Shown here: positions 23,236-34,507 of the stretch, piece by piece
How the letters are laid out: every line of letters begins with the position of its first letter
Position numbering within the stretch: the first letter of the stretch is position 1
Assembly (NCBI GenBank): GCA_050084515.1
Contig: CM114273.1
Location: forward strand, 22,754,001 to 22,818,000
DNA length: 64,000 nt
DNA from: Blasia pusilla
Lineage: Eukaryota; Marchantiophyta; Marchantiopsida; Blasiales
Direction of reading: 5' to 3'
The notes under the pieces: generated by a model
Seen by the model: only the letters and a program-made list of their open reading frames with translations
Databases searched by the model: none
What the model was told of the DNA's origin: nothing
Translations under genes and position numbers: made by a program

Positions 23236-24819
23236 CATCGAAAGTAGAGTTCAGAATATAAAGATCCTTGAACTGCTCCCACAATCTCTCTTGTGCCGGC
23301 CTCGCACACTCGACGAGTTCTTATGTCGCCCTTGCATCAAGCTCGGAGAATTCATTTTCCTAGACTATGAAAATAGAACCAATCTCTAATGTAGAGTCTA
23401 CAGCCTTTGCTAGACGAGCACTTGTCGTCTCTTTCCTCAACCCAATGCACGCTACCTTTTTTCGTCTTGTACCATCAATGGTAATGCAAACTCGGGGGAT
23501 ACAACCCCGATAGCTACCCGAATCACCTCTCTCAAAAATATACCAACGTCTTGAATGTTTGATGAAACAAGACCTCTCATCACTATCTCCTAGGCATCGG
23601 AGGGAAGAGTTTGAACTCCCGAATTCAGTTCGGCTTGGTAAACAACGCATTGAGTAACATCCACATGATAGTTCTCTTCATTATATACGTCTAAAAGGGG
23701 CAATACCAAGAACGTGTCACTAGCAACAATGCTACACCCAATCAAGCGCATTCCATCCAAAATTGCGCTCTCCTTCCTTGCAAGTTTGACATTCAGTCTT
23801 ATTTTGGACACCCCTCGCGCACCCGATATTCTAAAGTTCATTCCATAAGCCTGAAAATTTGGCTTTACAAAGTTCAAATTGAAAGGCACTCTTCGGTTGC
23901 GGATCAAAACTTCTAGAATCTTTGTCCGGGTAAGAATCTGCTTCTTAACCATGATTGTAGACCGAAAAACTTTAGCGCAACACGAGAATTCATAAGCAAT
24001 GCGTTAAACACAGGAGAGAAAACCTATTTCTTAACGTACAATAGGCAAGAATCGAGCAATATAGTACTCATCATAAATCCATTTAGTGCAAACATATGTA
24101 GACGTGAACTAACCTTGGTGAATTGGAAAGTGGAGATCTGCACAACCTCAGGAATCTCAGAACTCGGTCCCTTGAGCACTTGTTGCTCTGGTCTATGGTA
24201 GAATTCAATGAGCTAAAGATTTTGAAACCAGGGGATCCATTGACACCACCACATTCAATCCGAGCTCCTAATTTAGAAACGTATGAGCTGTCATCTTCCG
24301 TTTCTCTCACGAATCTAGGAATTGATACTAAAACTTACAACGATGACGTCCCCAACACCCGACTAAACCCAACAAGGATGACGTCTACCTTGGTCAAAAA
24401 CTCCCTATCCGAAAGAGGAGGAAATTTGACAGTTGCGTGATTGTATTACAAGATTCCTTACCCTAACATACATTCCAATCTACCTTGCGGTTCAATCAAA
24501 CTTCCATATTAGGTATTATTCTAGCGTACATTCACCCACCAAAACTATGTAGGCTCGCATGGCTACAATAGAGTACATTTGTAGGGCTGTTGCAGAATTA
24601 CTCCCTCCAAACCTCTACCAATCGAAACACGAAGTAGTGAACGGTAGCAGTTCTTCATGTTTGGTTCTTTTTCCGTAGTACAAACAACTTAGCACAACGT
24701 CGAAGGGGTACGATGTCAGAATCTCCACGACGTCAGAAGCTGTGATACCTTCTCAAGGGTTACCAAGTCTAAAGGGTTTCCAAGCTTGAAGGGCTACTAC
24801 GTGTGAAGCGTTTTCAAAC

Positions 24820-27800
24820 TTGAACCGCTACAAGGATGGAGCACTACCACGTCCGAGAGGGCACGGGTTTGAGTCTCACGAACATCCCATGGAGGCACGA
24901 ATGCACACAAAATACAAGACAGTGGCCCGGAAGGTGAAACCAATGGCTACTCAACTACCAGAGGGTTGTGGGAGACAAGTAGAACGTGCATCAATGGAGC
25001 CAAGTCTGCGGGATGTCAAGAAGATAGGACACAAGTTCACAGAAGAGACGCTAGATCGTCTGCAAATCGGAGGGGATGAGTTTCTCACAGAAATTGAAAG
25101 AAAAAGCTTTCGGGAGATGTTAAGGAGATATGGTAAGGCTTTCTCTTTTACTACACACGAAATTGGTTGTGTAGACACGAGTGTGGTGGCACCGATGGTA
25201 ATTTTCACAGTTCCACATGTGCCTTGGGATTTGAAACCCATACCTGTACCACAAGCTATGATTCCCAAGCTGATTGAGTTATTGAAGGAGAAGATGCAGA
25301 TGGGTATCTTAGAGCCATCTATGGGGCCTTACTTGAGTCGATGGTTCACTGTGCCGAAGAAATCAGGAGCTCTCCGGTTCATTCAAGATATGCAACCGGA
25401 AAATAAGGTAACCATTCGAAATATGGGAGCGGGGCCTAGAATAGATGAAGTCGCAGAAGTTTTTGCAGCCCGTGCTATCTATTCTATAGGAGATTTGTAC
25501 TCGGGATATAATCAATTCCAATTAGCTATAGAGAGTAGAGATATTACCACTATACGCCCTCCACTTGGGCTTGTAAGAATGTGCACATTACCTCAAGGAG
25601 CAACAAATTCTGTCGCTCACATGCAGAGTGCAATGAATAAGATCTTCAGAGAGTTCATTCTTGAGAAAACCATTCCTTTTGTAGATGACATCCCTATAAA
25701 GGGGTGTACTATAGAAGATAGGATTGAGAGGGTTGTGAAAGATGGGTGTAGAAAGTTTATGTCTGATCATATTCGTGATGTGGATATGATCCTAACAAGA
25801 CTAGAAGAGGTCAATCTTACTCTTTCTAGAGAAAAGTGTAGCTTTGGGGTTCCTCAGATTGTGGTAGTGGATCATCTTTATGGAGATTTTGGCCGAAAAC
25901 CAAATCCAGCAAAAGTTGATGTCATTGGGAGGATACGAGAATGCGAAAACGTCACCAAAGTGAGAAAGTTTTTAGGAGCTTGTTTGTTCTATCACGTGTG
26001 GATTCCTCATTTTGGCCACATATCTGATCCTTTGTATGAGTTGTTGAGAAAGAAGAAGAAGTTCACTTAGGAGAAGAAGCAAAGAGCAGCAATGATGCAG
26101 TTGAAGGAGGCATTGAAGTCGCCACCAATTCTACGAAAAATGAGCTACGAATGCGGAAGACCTATTATCATCATAGTGGACACTAGCCCTATTGCTATCG
26201 GGTGGGCAGTTGGGCAGGATGACGCGAAAGGAAGAAGATTTGCGACAAGGTTTGGAGCTCGTACACTCACGGAACGACAGAAGAGGTACCCTCAGGTAAA
26301 GAGGGAGCTTTGGGGAGTTGTAACTGCAACAAAAGTTGAGAAGGAGTATCTTATGGGAGCCTACGTATTTCTTGAGGTTGATTGTCTACCTTTGTTAGTT
26401 ATGATTGCGAATTGTACGACTCCAGATATAGCCATGCTACGTTGGATAGCCTACATTAGGTCCTTGAATCCACAATTCAAGGATATAGCTGGGAAAGAGA
26501 ACTCAGTAGCAGACATGTTGTCTAGAGCTAGATTTAGTCAAGAAGAAGATATGGAGGCAACTGAGATAGATGAGGATGATGCACATGTGTGGCAAGTGTT
26601 ATCTCAAGAACGAGGTGGCATAGAGGATGTTCTAGCCTTCAAAGAGAATTTGTATGAGGGCAGGTTAAAAGAAATTGGGCGCTATTTAAGCACTTTGCAA
26701 AGAGACGAAGGGTGGACACAAAAGTTCTTCAAGGAGATTCGGCACAAGGCGTATGGCTATCTACTAAAAGATGGATATCTTTGGAAAAGGCCAAAGAGGA
26801 AAGATGGAATGCCCTTGAGGGTGATGGATGACAATGGGACAAAAATGCAAGTGCTCAAAGAATTCCACAATTCTTTATGGGCACGTCACAGAGGTACTTG
26901 GGCAACTTTCACCAAGATAAAAGAGAGGTATTGGTGGAAAGGACTATATAAGGATGTTGAGAGATATGTTGGGTCGTGTGTTGAATGTCAGTTTCAATAA
27001 AAAATCAGGGTGAGAGATGGACTTAAACCCACGTATCCTTTGTCTATTCATCATCAATGGGTTATAGATCTAGTTGCTATGCCACTAGGTCTTTGGGGAA
27101 TGCGTTACCTAGTCCTAGCACGAGAAAAGTTATCCAAGTTTGCAGAAGGGAGGGCTTTACGGGCTAAAACAACAAAGCCTATATGTCGTTTTATTCTAGA
27201 GGATATTGTTGCTCAATATGGGAGTGTCGGGAGAATCCGTGCAGATATAGGTGAGTTAAATGCGGAGGAAGCACGAGAGTTCTTCAAGAAATATGGAGTC
27301 CAATTGAGATTAACAACCTCCATGAATCCGGAGGCAAACGGCAAGAGCGAAAGGGGACATCCGCCAATCATTCAAGCATTAGTAAAGGCGTGTGGAGATC
27401 GTTATGCTGATTGGCCTAGATTACTTCCATTTTCTTCATGGGCTGATAGAACCACTCATAGCACCGTTACAGGGTTCATGCCTACAGAGTTTATGACAGG
27501 TGAAAAGCCGATAATGCCAGCAGAAGGAGATATACCCACTTGGATGGGTTTGCCGTGGAAAGACGGGCTCGATAGGGAAGAGCTCCTAGCACTTCGAATG
27601 CAGCAGCTAGAGCGGTGGGAAGAAGATATTGCAGAAGCATCAGTAAAAATGAAGGAAGCAAGGTTGAAAAATAAGGAGCGCTTCGACAAAACTCATCGAC
27701 TTCGGAAGGAGCCGATAAGAGAAGGAGATTGGGTCTTGGTGCGCGACAACAGCCTCGACAACCAACATAGTACAATTAAGAAGTTTGCACGTCGTTGGTT

Positions 27801-27942
27801 TGGTCCATACGTTGTAGTCTTTGCTTTTGACAATGCCACTTACAAACTACGTGAACTAGATGGCACGATTCTCAAGCTGCCCATTGAAGGAAAAAGGGTC
27901 AAGATTTTCCGTAGACGTGAAGGATTTCTTGATTTCGATTGA
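24820..27942 (+). pseudogene. Ty3/gypsy pol: RT, RNase H, integrase
   Basis: One frame runs through the whole segment, interrupted only by TAG at 26068 and TAA at 26998. Reverse transcriptase is seen at about 25250-25960, with PHVPWDLKPIPVPQAMIPK, the WFTVPKKSGALRFIQD block, LPQGATNS and the catalytic FVDD at 25678-25689. RNase H follows (IIIVDTSPIAIGWAVGQ, with GKENSVADMLSR). Integrase has an H2C2 zinc finger ending CVEC just before 27000, a core with WVIDLVAM, IRADIGELNA and NGKSERGH, and a GPY/F-type tail (RRWFGPYVV). The first stop replaces the usual Trp in the RT-RNase H connection and the second a probable Gln. Gag, protease and the 5' LTR are absent, so the element is 5'-truncated. Confidence 0.92.
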
Positions 27943-28017
27943 ATGAGTCTAAAGGCACAACATAAATAAGTCTATAGCAAGAAGTCACGATGTTTTGGCA
28001 CATACCAGAGGATGTGC

Positions 28018-28035
28018 AGGTTAGGAGGGGGTGAA
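28018..28035 (+). other. Polypurine tract of the gypsy element
   Basis: A purine-rich AGGAGGGGGTGAA ends directly at the TGTCG start of the 3' LTR, the expected plus-strand primer position. This ties the LTR family to the pol region upstream. Confidence 0.85.
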
Positions 28036-29299
28036 TGTCGTATAGTAAAATCAACCAGTATGTAAATTCCTTTGTTATTAAGTGTTAGATAGAGTTTCAT
28101 TAGTATTAAGTAAATTGGCTTAGAAAAAGGAAATTCTTATGTTTAAACCTCTTTATGGTGCCTCTTTTATGCGGGCCCAACTTTAGAAAAGGAGGTAATA
28201 AATAAAAGATGACTTTATAAAAGTAAAGTAGCTGCTTTAATGAAAAGCAAAAGTAGTCTTGGTTGGTGGCTAGGTTAGTTGGGGTAATTTGGAAAATATC
28301 AAGTGGGTAAAAGAGGATATTTTGGAAGAGATAAGAGGAAATCTACTTGTGTCAAAATGTGATTGGCTAAGCCTTGAGAGGAAGTCATGTGGCACAAGAT
28401 AAGATAAGCTCTATTTCGTACTCTTGTGGATCCCTTATGAGTATATAAAGAGGAGGGACCTTCAAGGGTTCATCACCTTCTATTCCATATCTTGAGTCTC
28501 TCATGTCTCTCTTGAGTGTATGACTTTGGGATTGCTTGCCCTTCCAATGAGAGTGGATCACCCCTCTTAGGAGAGTAACTTGACCATGGTCTATTCTTCG
28601 AGAGGTTTCTAGAGTGTGGTGTGTGTGTGTGGGGATGAGAGGTTTGTCACCTTAGAGTAGTTTAGTCATACTAAAATAGCGGATGTTTTGGCTTGTTACT
28701 TTCCCAATGAGAGTGGATTACCCCTCTTGGGAGAATAACTCCGCCAAAACCCATTCTTGAGGAGAGTAGAGAATGTCTGTCAAGCATGGATAGGGGTGGA
28801 GCACGAGTTGTGCCCGATTTTCCTTTCCTCAATCCTTACCATATCAAGGTACTCTTTGTAGATAGGCACTGGTTCACTTGCTATTTAGTTTATCACTTTG
28901 GGGAGGCGTTCATGAACCAGGTCATGCAATCTCCAACTCCGGTGATTCTTCCTATCGTCACATAGGGAAGGACATGGGATTGTACTTTGTATGTCCTTAT
29001 ATAGCGATCCATGGATGTCAATAGGCCTGCTCAAGTAGGGTTTAATACTAGTTGTGCTATCTTCCTCGTGTACAAACGTAAAATAGATTATAGGGATTTT
29101 ATAGTTAGGAATTTCGGGGTCCGATGTTACGAAGAAGTGATCGCCTCGGCACTTCCATTTGTGATACCTCTCGTGAGAGAATGGAGAGTGTACATCATAA
29201 TTTTGTATTGAAAAAGGGGAACTTATTAGAGAGTTCACCTTGCATCGACCGCAGCTAGAAGGCCCGCCCTTGCTCAAAGAAAGGCTCTCGGCACGACAA
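28036..29299 (+). mobile_element. 3' LTR of the Ty3/gypsy element, 1.26 kb
   Basis: It begins TGTCGTATAG and ends CTCTCGGCACGACA, an imperfect terminal inverted repeat with TG...CA ends. Two solo relatives lie at 18988-20265 and 31605-33035. A probable promoter TATA lies in GAGTATATAAAGAGGAGG near 28440. The second half contains a partly open frame (about 28785-29211) seen in all three copies, with PDFPFLNPYHxK and FGVRCYEEVIA segments. Confidence 0.9.
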
Positions 29300-30139
29300 C
29301 CTTCGAACTATTAGCAAGTTAGGCTTTTGACGGCATGCAATCGGATCTCAAGTTCATACTTGAATGAACATTGCAAATCATAATCTGTGCGGTTCTTAGC
29401 TGTAGATCTTAACAAACTAAACGTTACGTCCGTTATCCAAACAAAACAAGCCAATCCCTTTAATGAAAGTAAATACAGTGTCAAGAAGAAACCCAAGCGT
29501 CAGAGGCTAAGTATTACAGCCTTTGACATTCCTCCTTTTCCTTGTCCCTCCACCATTATCTACTTTAGTAAGATGGAACTAAAGGAGAGAAGTTTACACT
29601 ACAAACGTAGTACATATATCGACCAATGACCTAACTCCTCAAAAAGCATGGCTAGCTAGCTGCAAAATGCATTCAGAACTAAAACGCAGAAAGGCGGTTG
29701 TAGACCTCAACACCGCAATTGCATTTTGTGATAACCTCACTTGAATCAGCCATAGTTCTCTATCCTAATCCATAGTAACTGTTCCCAATGACATGGCTAG
29801 CCTCTACAGGGACTACATAAGAATTAGAACTTTAGATCCAGTTCCAGAAATGCAAACTCATTCGAACCCAATTAGCAATTGGAGCTCTAGTTCCAAAAGA
29901 ACAAGCTGGCTTTGGTTGGTCGGGAGTACCTAAGAATCATAACTATAGATCTAGTTAAACAAATGATAATTGAATCCAATTTCCTAAACCATTTTTGTAA
30001 CTCTACATGTAGGGTGTAAATCGGAAGTATAGTTGCAAACCCTAAAACCTTAACACTAACATACACAACACTTCTAGAAATGATAGAACAAATGAAATCC
30101 CTTAACAAAGGGCACTCAGGAATCCAGCTTTGCATGACA
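29300..30139. other. No recognisable gene; sparse GGAACT-type motifs
   Basis: Between the gypsy LTR and the tandem array. Occasional GGAGCTCTAGTTCC-like dyads suggest degenerate members of the array to the right. No protein motif was seen. Confidence 0.4.
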
Positions 30140-31604
30140 TCTCCCGCCCCGCAATAAAAGCATACGTTCAATTGCACTGGAAGTATGGATCTAGGCTTAG
30201 TTTGATAGCTTTGAATCCAGAAATGAACGGATACTTAAACCCGTGCTTTCAGAACTTGAGTTCCCAAATCCAATCGCTGGCCTCTATCCCTGCTACCTCA
30301 CTATGGGAACTATAGATCCAGTTCTCAAAAAGAGAAGGAGAATCAATCGGAACTCAAGTTCGGTTCCGAACACGACAACTGAGTCCGAACGGCAGCTTTC
30401 AAAATTATAGTTCCTAAATGAGATCGCGGGCCTCTTTATCAGATCCCTCACTATCGAAACTAAAGATCTAGTTCTCCAAATAAGAAGGAGGATCAATCGG
30501 AACTTAGGTTTTGATTCCTGACATGACAACTCATCCCGAATGGGGGTGTTCGAGGCCGTAGTTCCTATATGAGATTGTGTGCCTCCTCCCTGGCTTCCAC
30601 ACCATCTGAATTAGAGAAGGAGGATGAAATGGAACGCAGGTTCTAGTTCCAGATACAAGGACTGAGCCCGAACGGGTGCTTTCGGAAGTGTAGTTCCCAA
30701 ATGAGATCTCCGTCCTCCTTCACGGCTTCCTCACGATAAGAAATCTACATCCAATTCTCAAAATTAGAAGGAGGATCAATCGCAACTCGGGTTCCAGTTC
30801 TAGACATGGGAGTCCCTACCTAAACGAGGGCTTTCGGAACTATAGTTCCCAAATCAAATCCTTGGCCATTTTCTTTACTACCTCATCATCGGATCTCTAC
30901 TTCCAGTTCTCAAAATGAGAAGGAGGATCAATCAAAACAAAGGTTCAAGTTCCAGAGACGAGAGTCCGAAACCGGAACACAGGTTCCGGTTCCAGACTCG
31001 ACAACTGAGCCCAAATGGCTTCTTTTGGAACTGTAGTTCCGAAATCAAATCACCAGCCTCCTTATCGGATTCCTCAATATCAGCACTATAGATCTTGTTC
31101 TCGAAATGAGAAGCAAGATCAGTCGGAACATATGTTCTGGTTCTTGATGCGGGAGTCCCTACCTAAAGAACGGCTTTCAAAACTCTAATTCCCAAATCAA
31201 ATCATCGGCCTCTTTCCTTACTACCTGACCATTGGAACTCTAGTTCCAGTTCTTGAAATGAGAAGGAGGATCAATCGGAACATAGGTTTCGGTTCCAGAG
31301 ACGAGAATTCCTACCTAAACGAGGGCTTTTAGAACTATAATTCCCAAATCAAATCGACAACCTCTTTCCTTGCTAACTCACCATCAGAACTCTAGTTTTA
31401 CTTCTCAGAACGAGAAGGATGATGAATCGCAACTAAGGTTCCGGTTCCAGACTCGACAACTGAGCCCGAACGGCTGGTTTCAAAACTAGAGATCCACTTC
31501 TCAAATGAGATCGCGACCCTCCTTATCAGATTCCTTACTATCAGAAGTAGAGCCACTATCATTCTCGAAATAAGAACGAGGGTGAATCGGAACTCAAGTT
31601 CCGG
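30140..31604. repeat. ~151-bp tandem repeat array A, about ten units
   Basis: A landmark GAAGGAGGATCAATCGGAAC recurs at intervals of about 150-152 bp (near 30341, 30491, 30774, 30926, 31269, 31421), with two shorter and one longer spacing. Each unit carries several dyads around GGAAC/GTTCC, for example GGTTCCGGTTCC and GGAACTATAGTTCC. The same unit is found in reverse orientation at 38450-40260. A remnant at 33036-33125 continues it on the far side of the inserted LTR. Confidence 0.9.
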
Positions 31605-33035
31605 TGTCGTGTCGAGAGCCTTTCTTCAAGTAAGGATGGACCTTCTAGCTGCAGCAGACGTGGTTGATTCCAGTCGAACTCTATAAGAATTTCTGATTTT
31701 CAGTACGGAATTATTATGTAAATCCTCCATTCTCTCACGAGAGGAATCATGAAAGATATTGCCGAGGCGATCACTTCTTCATAACATGGAACCCCGAAAT
31801 TCCTAACTATGAAGTCCCTATAGACTACTTTACGTTTGTACACAAGGAAAATAGGACAACTAGTGTTAAAACCTACTCAAGCAGGCCTATTGGATACCTA
31901 TGTAAGGACATACAAAGTGCAATCCCATGTCCTTTCGTACGTTACTATAGGAAGAATTACCGAAGTTGGAGATTGCATGACTTGGTTCATGAACGTATCC
32001 CCAAAGTGATTAACTACATACCGAGTGAACCAATACATATCTACAAAGAAATTCTTGACATGGTACGGGTTAAGGAAAGGAAAATCTGGCACTACTCGTG
32101 CTCCAACCCTAGTCATACTTGACAAACATCCTCTACTCTCCTCTAGAATCGGATTTGGCGGAGTTGCTCTCCCAAGAGGGGTAATCCGCTCTCATTGGGA
32201 AAATAACAAGTCAAACCATCATCTATTTATAGTATGACTAAACTCATCTAAGGTGAAAATTCTCTCATCTCCACACATACCACACTATAGAAACCTGTCG
32301 AAGAATAGACTAAAGTCAAGTTACTCTCCCAAGAGGGGTAATCCACTGTCATTGGAAGAGCAAGAAATTCCAAAGTCATACATTCAAGTGTGACACGAGA
32401 GACTCAAGATGTGAAGTAGAAGGTGATGAACCCCTGAAGGTCCCTCCTCTTTATATACATATAAGGGATCCACAAGAGTACGAAATAGGGCTAATCTTAT
32501 CTTGTGCCACATGGCTTCCTCTCAAGGCTTAGCCAATCACATTTTGACACAAGTAGATTACCTCTTATCTCTTCCAAAATATATCATTTTTTACTCCCTT
32601 CATATCTTCCAAACTATCCCACCTATCCTAGCCAGCAACCAAGACTACTTTAACTTTTGTTTCATTTCACATGGCTTCCTCTCAAGGCTTAGCCAATCAC
32701 ATTTTGACACAAGTAGATTATCTCTTATCTCTTCCAAAATATCCTTTTTTACTCCCTTCATATCTTCCAAACTATCCCATCTACCCTAGCCAGCAACGAA
32801 GACTACTTTAACTTTTGTTTCATTAAAGTACCAATCCCACTACTTTACTTTTCTAATCCCATCTTTTATTTATTATCTCTTTTCCTAAAGTTGGGCCTGC
32901 GCAAATGAGTCATCCAAATGAGGTTTAAACATGGGAATTTTATTTTCCTAGGCTAATTTACTTAATACTTATAAAACTCTCTCTAACACTTAATGATACA
33001 GGAGTTTACATAGTGGCTGATTTTACAATACGACA
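31605..33035 (-). mobile_element. Solo Ty3/gypsy LTR (minus), 1.43 kb, inside the satellite
   Basis: The reverse complement aligns with the LTR at 28036-29299, with terminal TGTCGTGTCGAGAG and CAATACGACA. It is flanked by CCGG(T) on both sides, the target duplication, and interrupts a GGTTCC motif of the satellite. It is longer than its relatives because a stretch of about 158 bp, including ACATGGCTTCCTCTCAAGGC, is duplicated internally (near 32511 and 32669). Confidence 0.9.
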
Positions 33036-33567
33036 CCGGTTCCAGACACGAAAATTTAGCCCAAATGGATGCTTTTAGAACTCTAGTTTCCAAATGAGTT
33101 CGTCGTCCTCCTTCCTAGCCTCCTCACCATCTCCAAAATATCTTTATCAACTCACTTCATATCCTCCAAACTATCCCAACTACCCTAGCCACCAACCAAG
33201 TTCTAGTTGCCTCGAGCTTGTCACTGTCAACCCATGCTTCCAACAAATAGGGCCGCTAAACTTCTCAATCGGACCGCCAAAAACAAGCCAAAACCATCCA
33301 CTCTCCCAAGTATGACAAAAATCCCCTAAGACAATAAATCCCCCTAAATAACCATCTCATATCAAACTATTAAAACTCTTTAAGAATAGAACTTAACCAA
33401 GTCAGTCTTCCAAGAGGGATAATCCACTGTCATTGGAAGAGCAAGCAAGCCAATTCCATCCACTCAAGAGCAACAAGGGAGACGCAAGAAATGAAGTAGA
33501 AGGTGATAAATCTTTGAAGGCCTCCTCTCAAGGCTTAGCCAATCCCATTTTGACATAAGTAGATTAC
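33036..33567 (-). repeat. Satellite remnant and partial gypsy LTR
   Basis: 33036-33125 is the rest of the satellite unit split by the solo LTR. About 33126-33567 is a diverged, rearranged minus-strand LTR fragment (CTCAAGGCTTAGCCAATCCC and AGAGGGATAATCCACTGTCA are shared with the other LTR copies). It ends at the junction with the copia fragment. Confidence 0.65.
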
Positions 33568-34239
33568 ATGTTGATCTATCTAACTATAACTAGGCCAGAT
33601 TTGAGGTATGTTGTTGGCCTAGTGAGCCAATTTATACAAGCACCTCGAAAATCTCATCTTGATGCTGTGAGGAGGATTATGCGGTATGTGAAATTCTCTA
33701 TTCAATTCGGACTTCAATTTCAACCTTCTCCTAGTTTCCAATTACAGGGATTCATAGATGTTGATTGGATAGGAAGCGTGTTTGATCGATATTCCATATC
33801 TGGTTATTCATTTACTTTGGGAAGCGCAATTTTAAGTTGGGCTTGAAAGAAGCAACCTACAGTTGCTTTATCTTCAATAGAGGCTAAGTATAGAGGAGCA
33901 ACCAATGCAGCATGTGAGACAGTGTGGCTTTATCGATTACTTGTTGAGATTGGTGTTAGTAATTGAGGATCTAGTGTAATATATGCAGACAATATTAGTA
34001 GCATCAAACTTGCTAATTATCTTGTGTTTCATGGTCGTACAAAGCATGTTGAGGTGCACTATTATTTTATCAGAGAGAAAGTGCTTGCCAGAGAAATTGA
34101 TCTTGTGTATGTAGGTACAGATCAGCAAATTGCTAACATCTTTACAAAGGCATTGTCTAGAGATAAGTTTGAGATGTTTAGAAATGATTTAGGCGTTAGA
34201 GATATTGATATGAGCTTGAGGGGGAGTATTGAAGATTGA
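33568..34239 (+). pseudogene. Ty1/copia RNase H fragment
   Basis: The frame encodes the C-terminal part of a copia pol: YLTITRPDLRYVVGLVSQFI, ILSWA-stop-KKQPTVALSSIEAKY, ADNISSIKLANY, TKHVEVHYYFIREKV and IANIFTKALSRDKF. The frame is intact except for TGA at 33844 and TGA at 33964, and ends at 34239. Gag, protease, integrase and RT are missing here. RT of the same class lies in the opposite orientation at 40262-41037, possibly from another copy. Confidence 0.92.
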
Positions 34240-34507
34240 GTTACAGTCAAGCTCATAAAACATCTGAAGTGCTAGATTTGGTACGCACACAAAGTAGGGA
34301 AGCTTAATCTTGGTTAGTCAGTTAAGCGTGATTATCTTAATTAGGGTTAGTTAATCATAATTAGTCTAACTTGAGACTTGATCAAGGTTAGGGTTAGTGT
34401 TGCTTGTACATATCTGATATAATTGAGAAGGGGACTAGAATCCACTCATTCTCTCATTGCAAATTTCGTACTCCATGGTGGTGTGTGAATGTGAGAGTCG
34501 TTTCCCA
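34218..34507 (+). mobile_element. Copia polypurine tract and 3' LTR
   Basis: GAGGGGGAG at 34218-34226 is followed by the LTR start TGAAGATTGAG near 34230. The LTR has repeated TTAGGGTTAG-like strings and ends near TTTCCCA at 34507, giving a short LTR of about 280 bp. The minus-orientation copy at 9137-9421 supports both ends. Confidence 0.75.

Larger units (their letters stand above)
12330..24440 (-). pseudogene. Degenerate ParB-like / DPPY DNA-methyltransferase gene
   Basis: I read the minus-strand coding pieces between 24.4 and 12.3 kb as one long multi-exon gene, because they run in one direction, several are joined by canonical GT-AG junctions, and no other gene lies between them. In order they encode an N-terminal region of unknown function, a ParB/sulfiredoxin-like domain, a methylase-like segment, Lys/Ser/Asp-rich linkers with tandemly duplicated exons, an uncharacterised region, an NT-C2-protein-like region, and a DPPY-type methyltransferase ending at 12330. 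Such ParB-plus-methylase combinations are familiar from phage and bacterial DNA modification. N4-cytosine methylation by a related enzyme class is known in Marchantia. Stops interrupt it: TAG at 23360, 22773, 22028, 21989, 21234, 15139, 14366 and 14195; TGA at 12669; TAA at 23321, 22240 and 20497. There is also a frameshift near 23230. A solo LTR lies inside at 18988-20265. It could instead be two adjacent degenerate genes. Confidence 0.55.
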
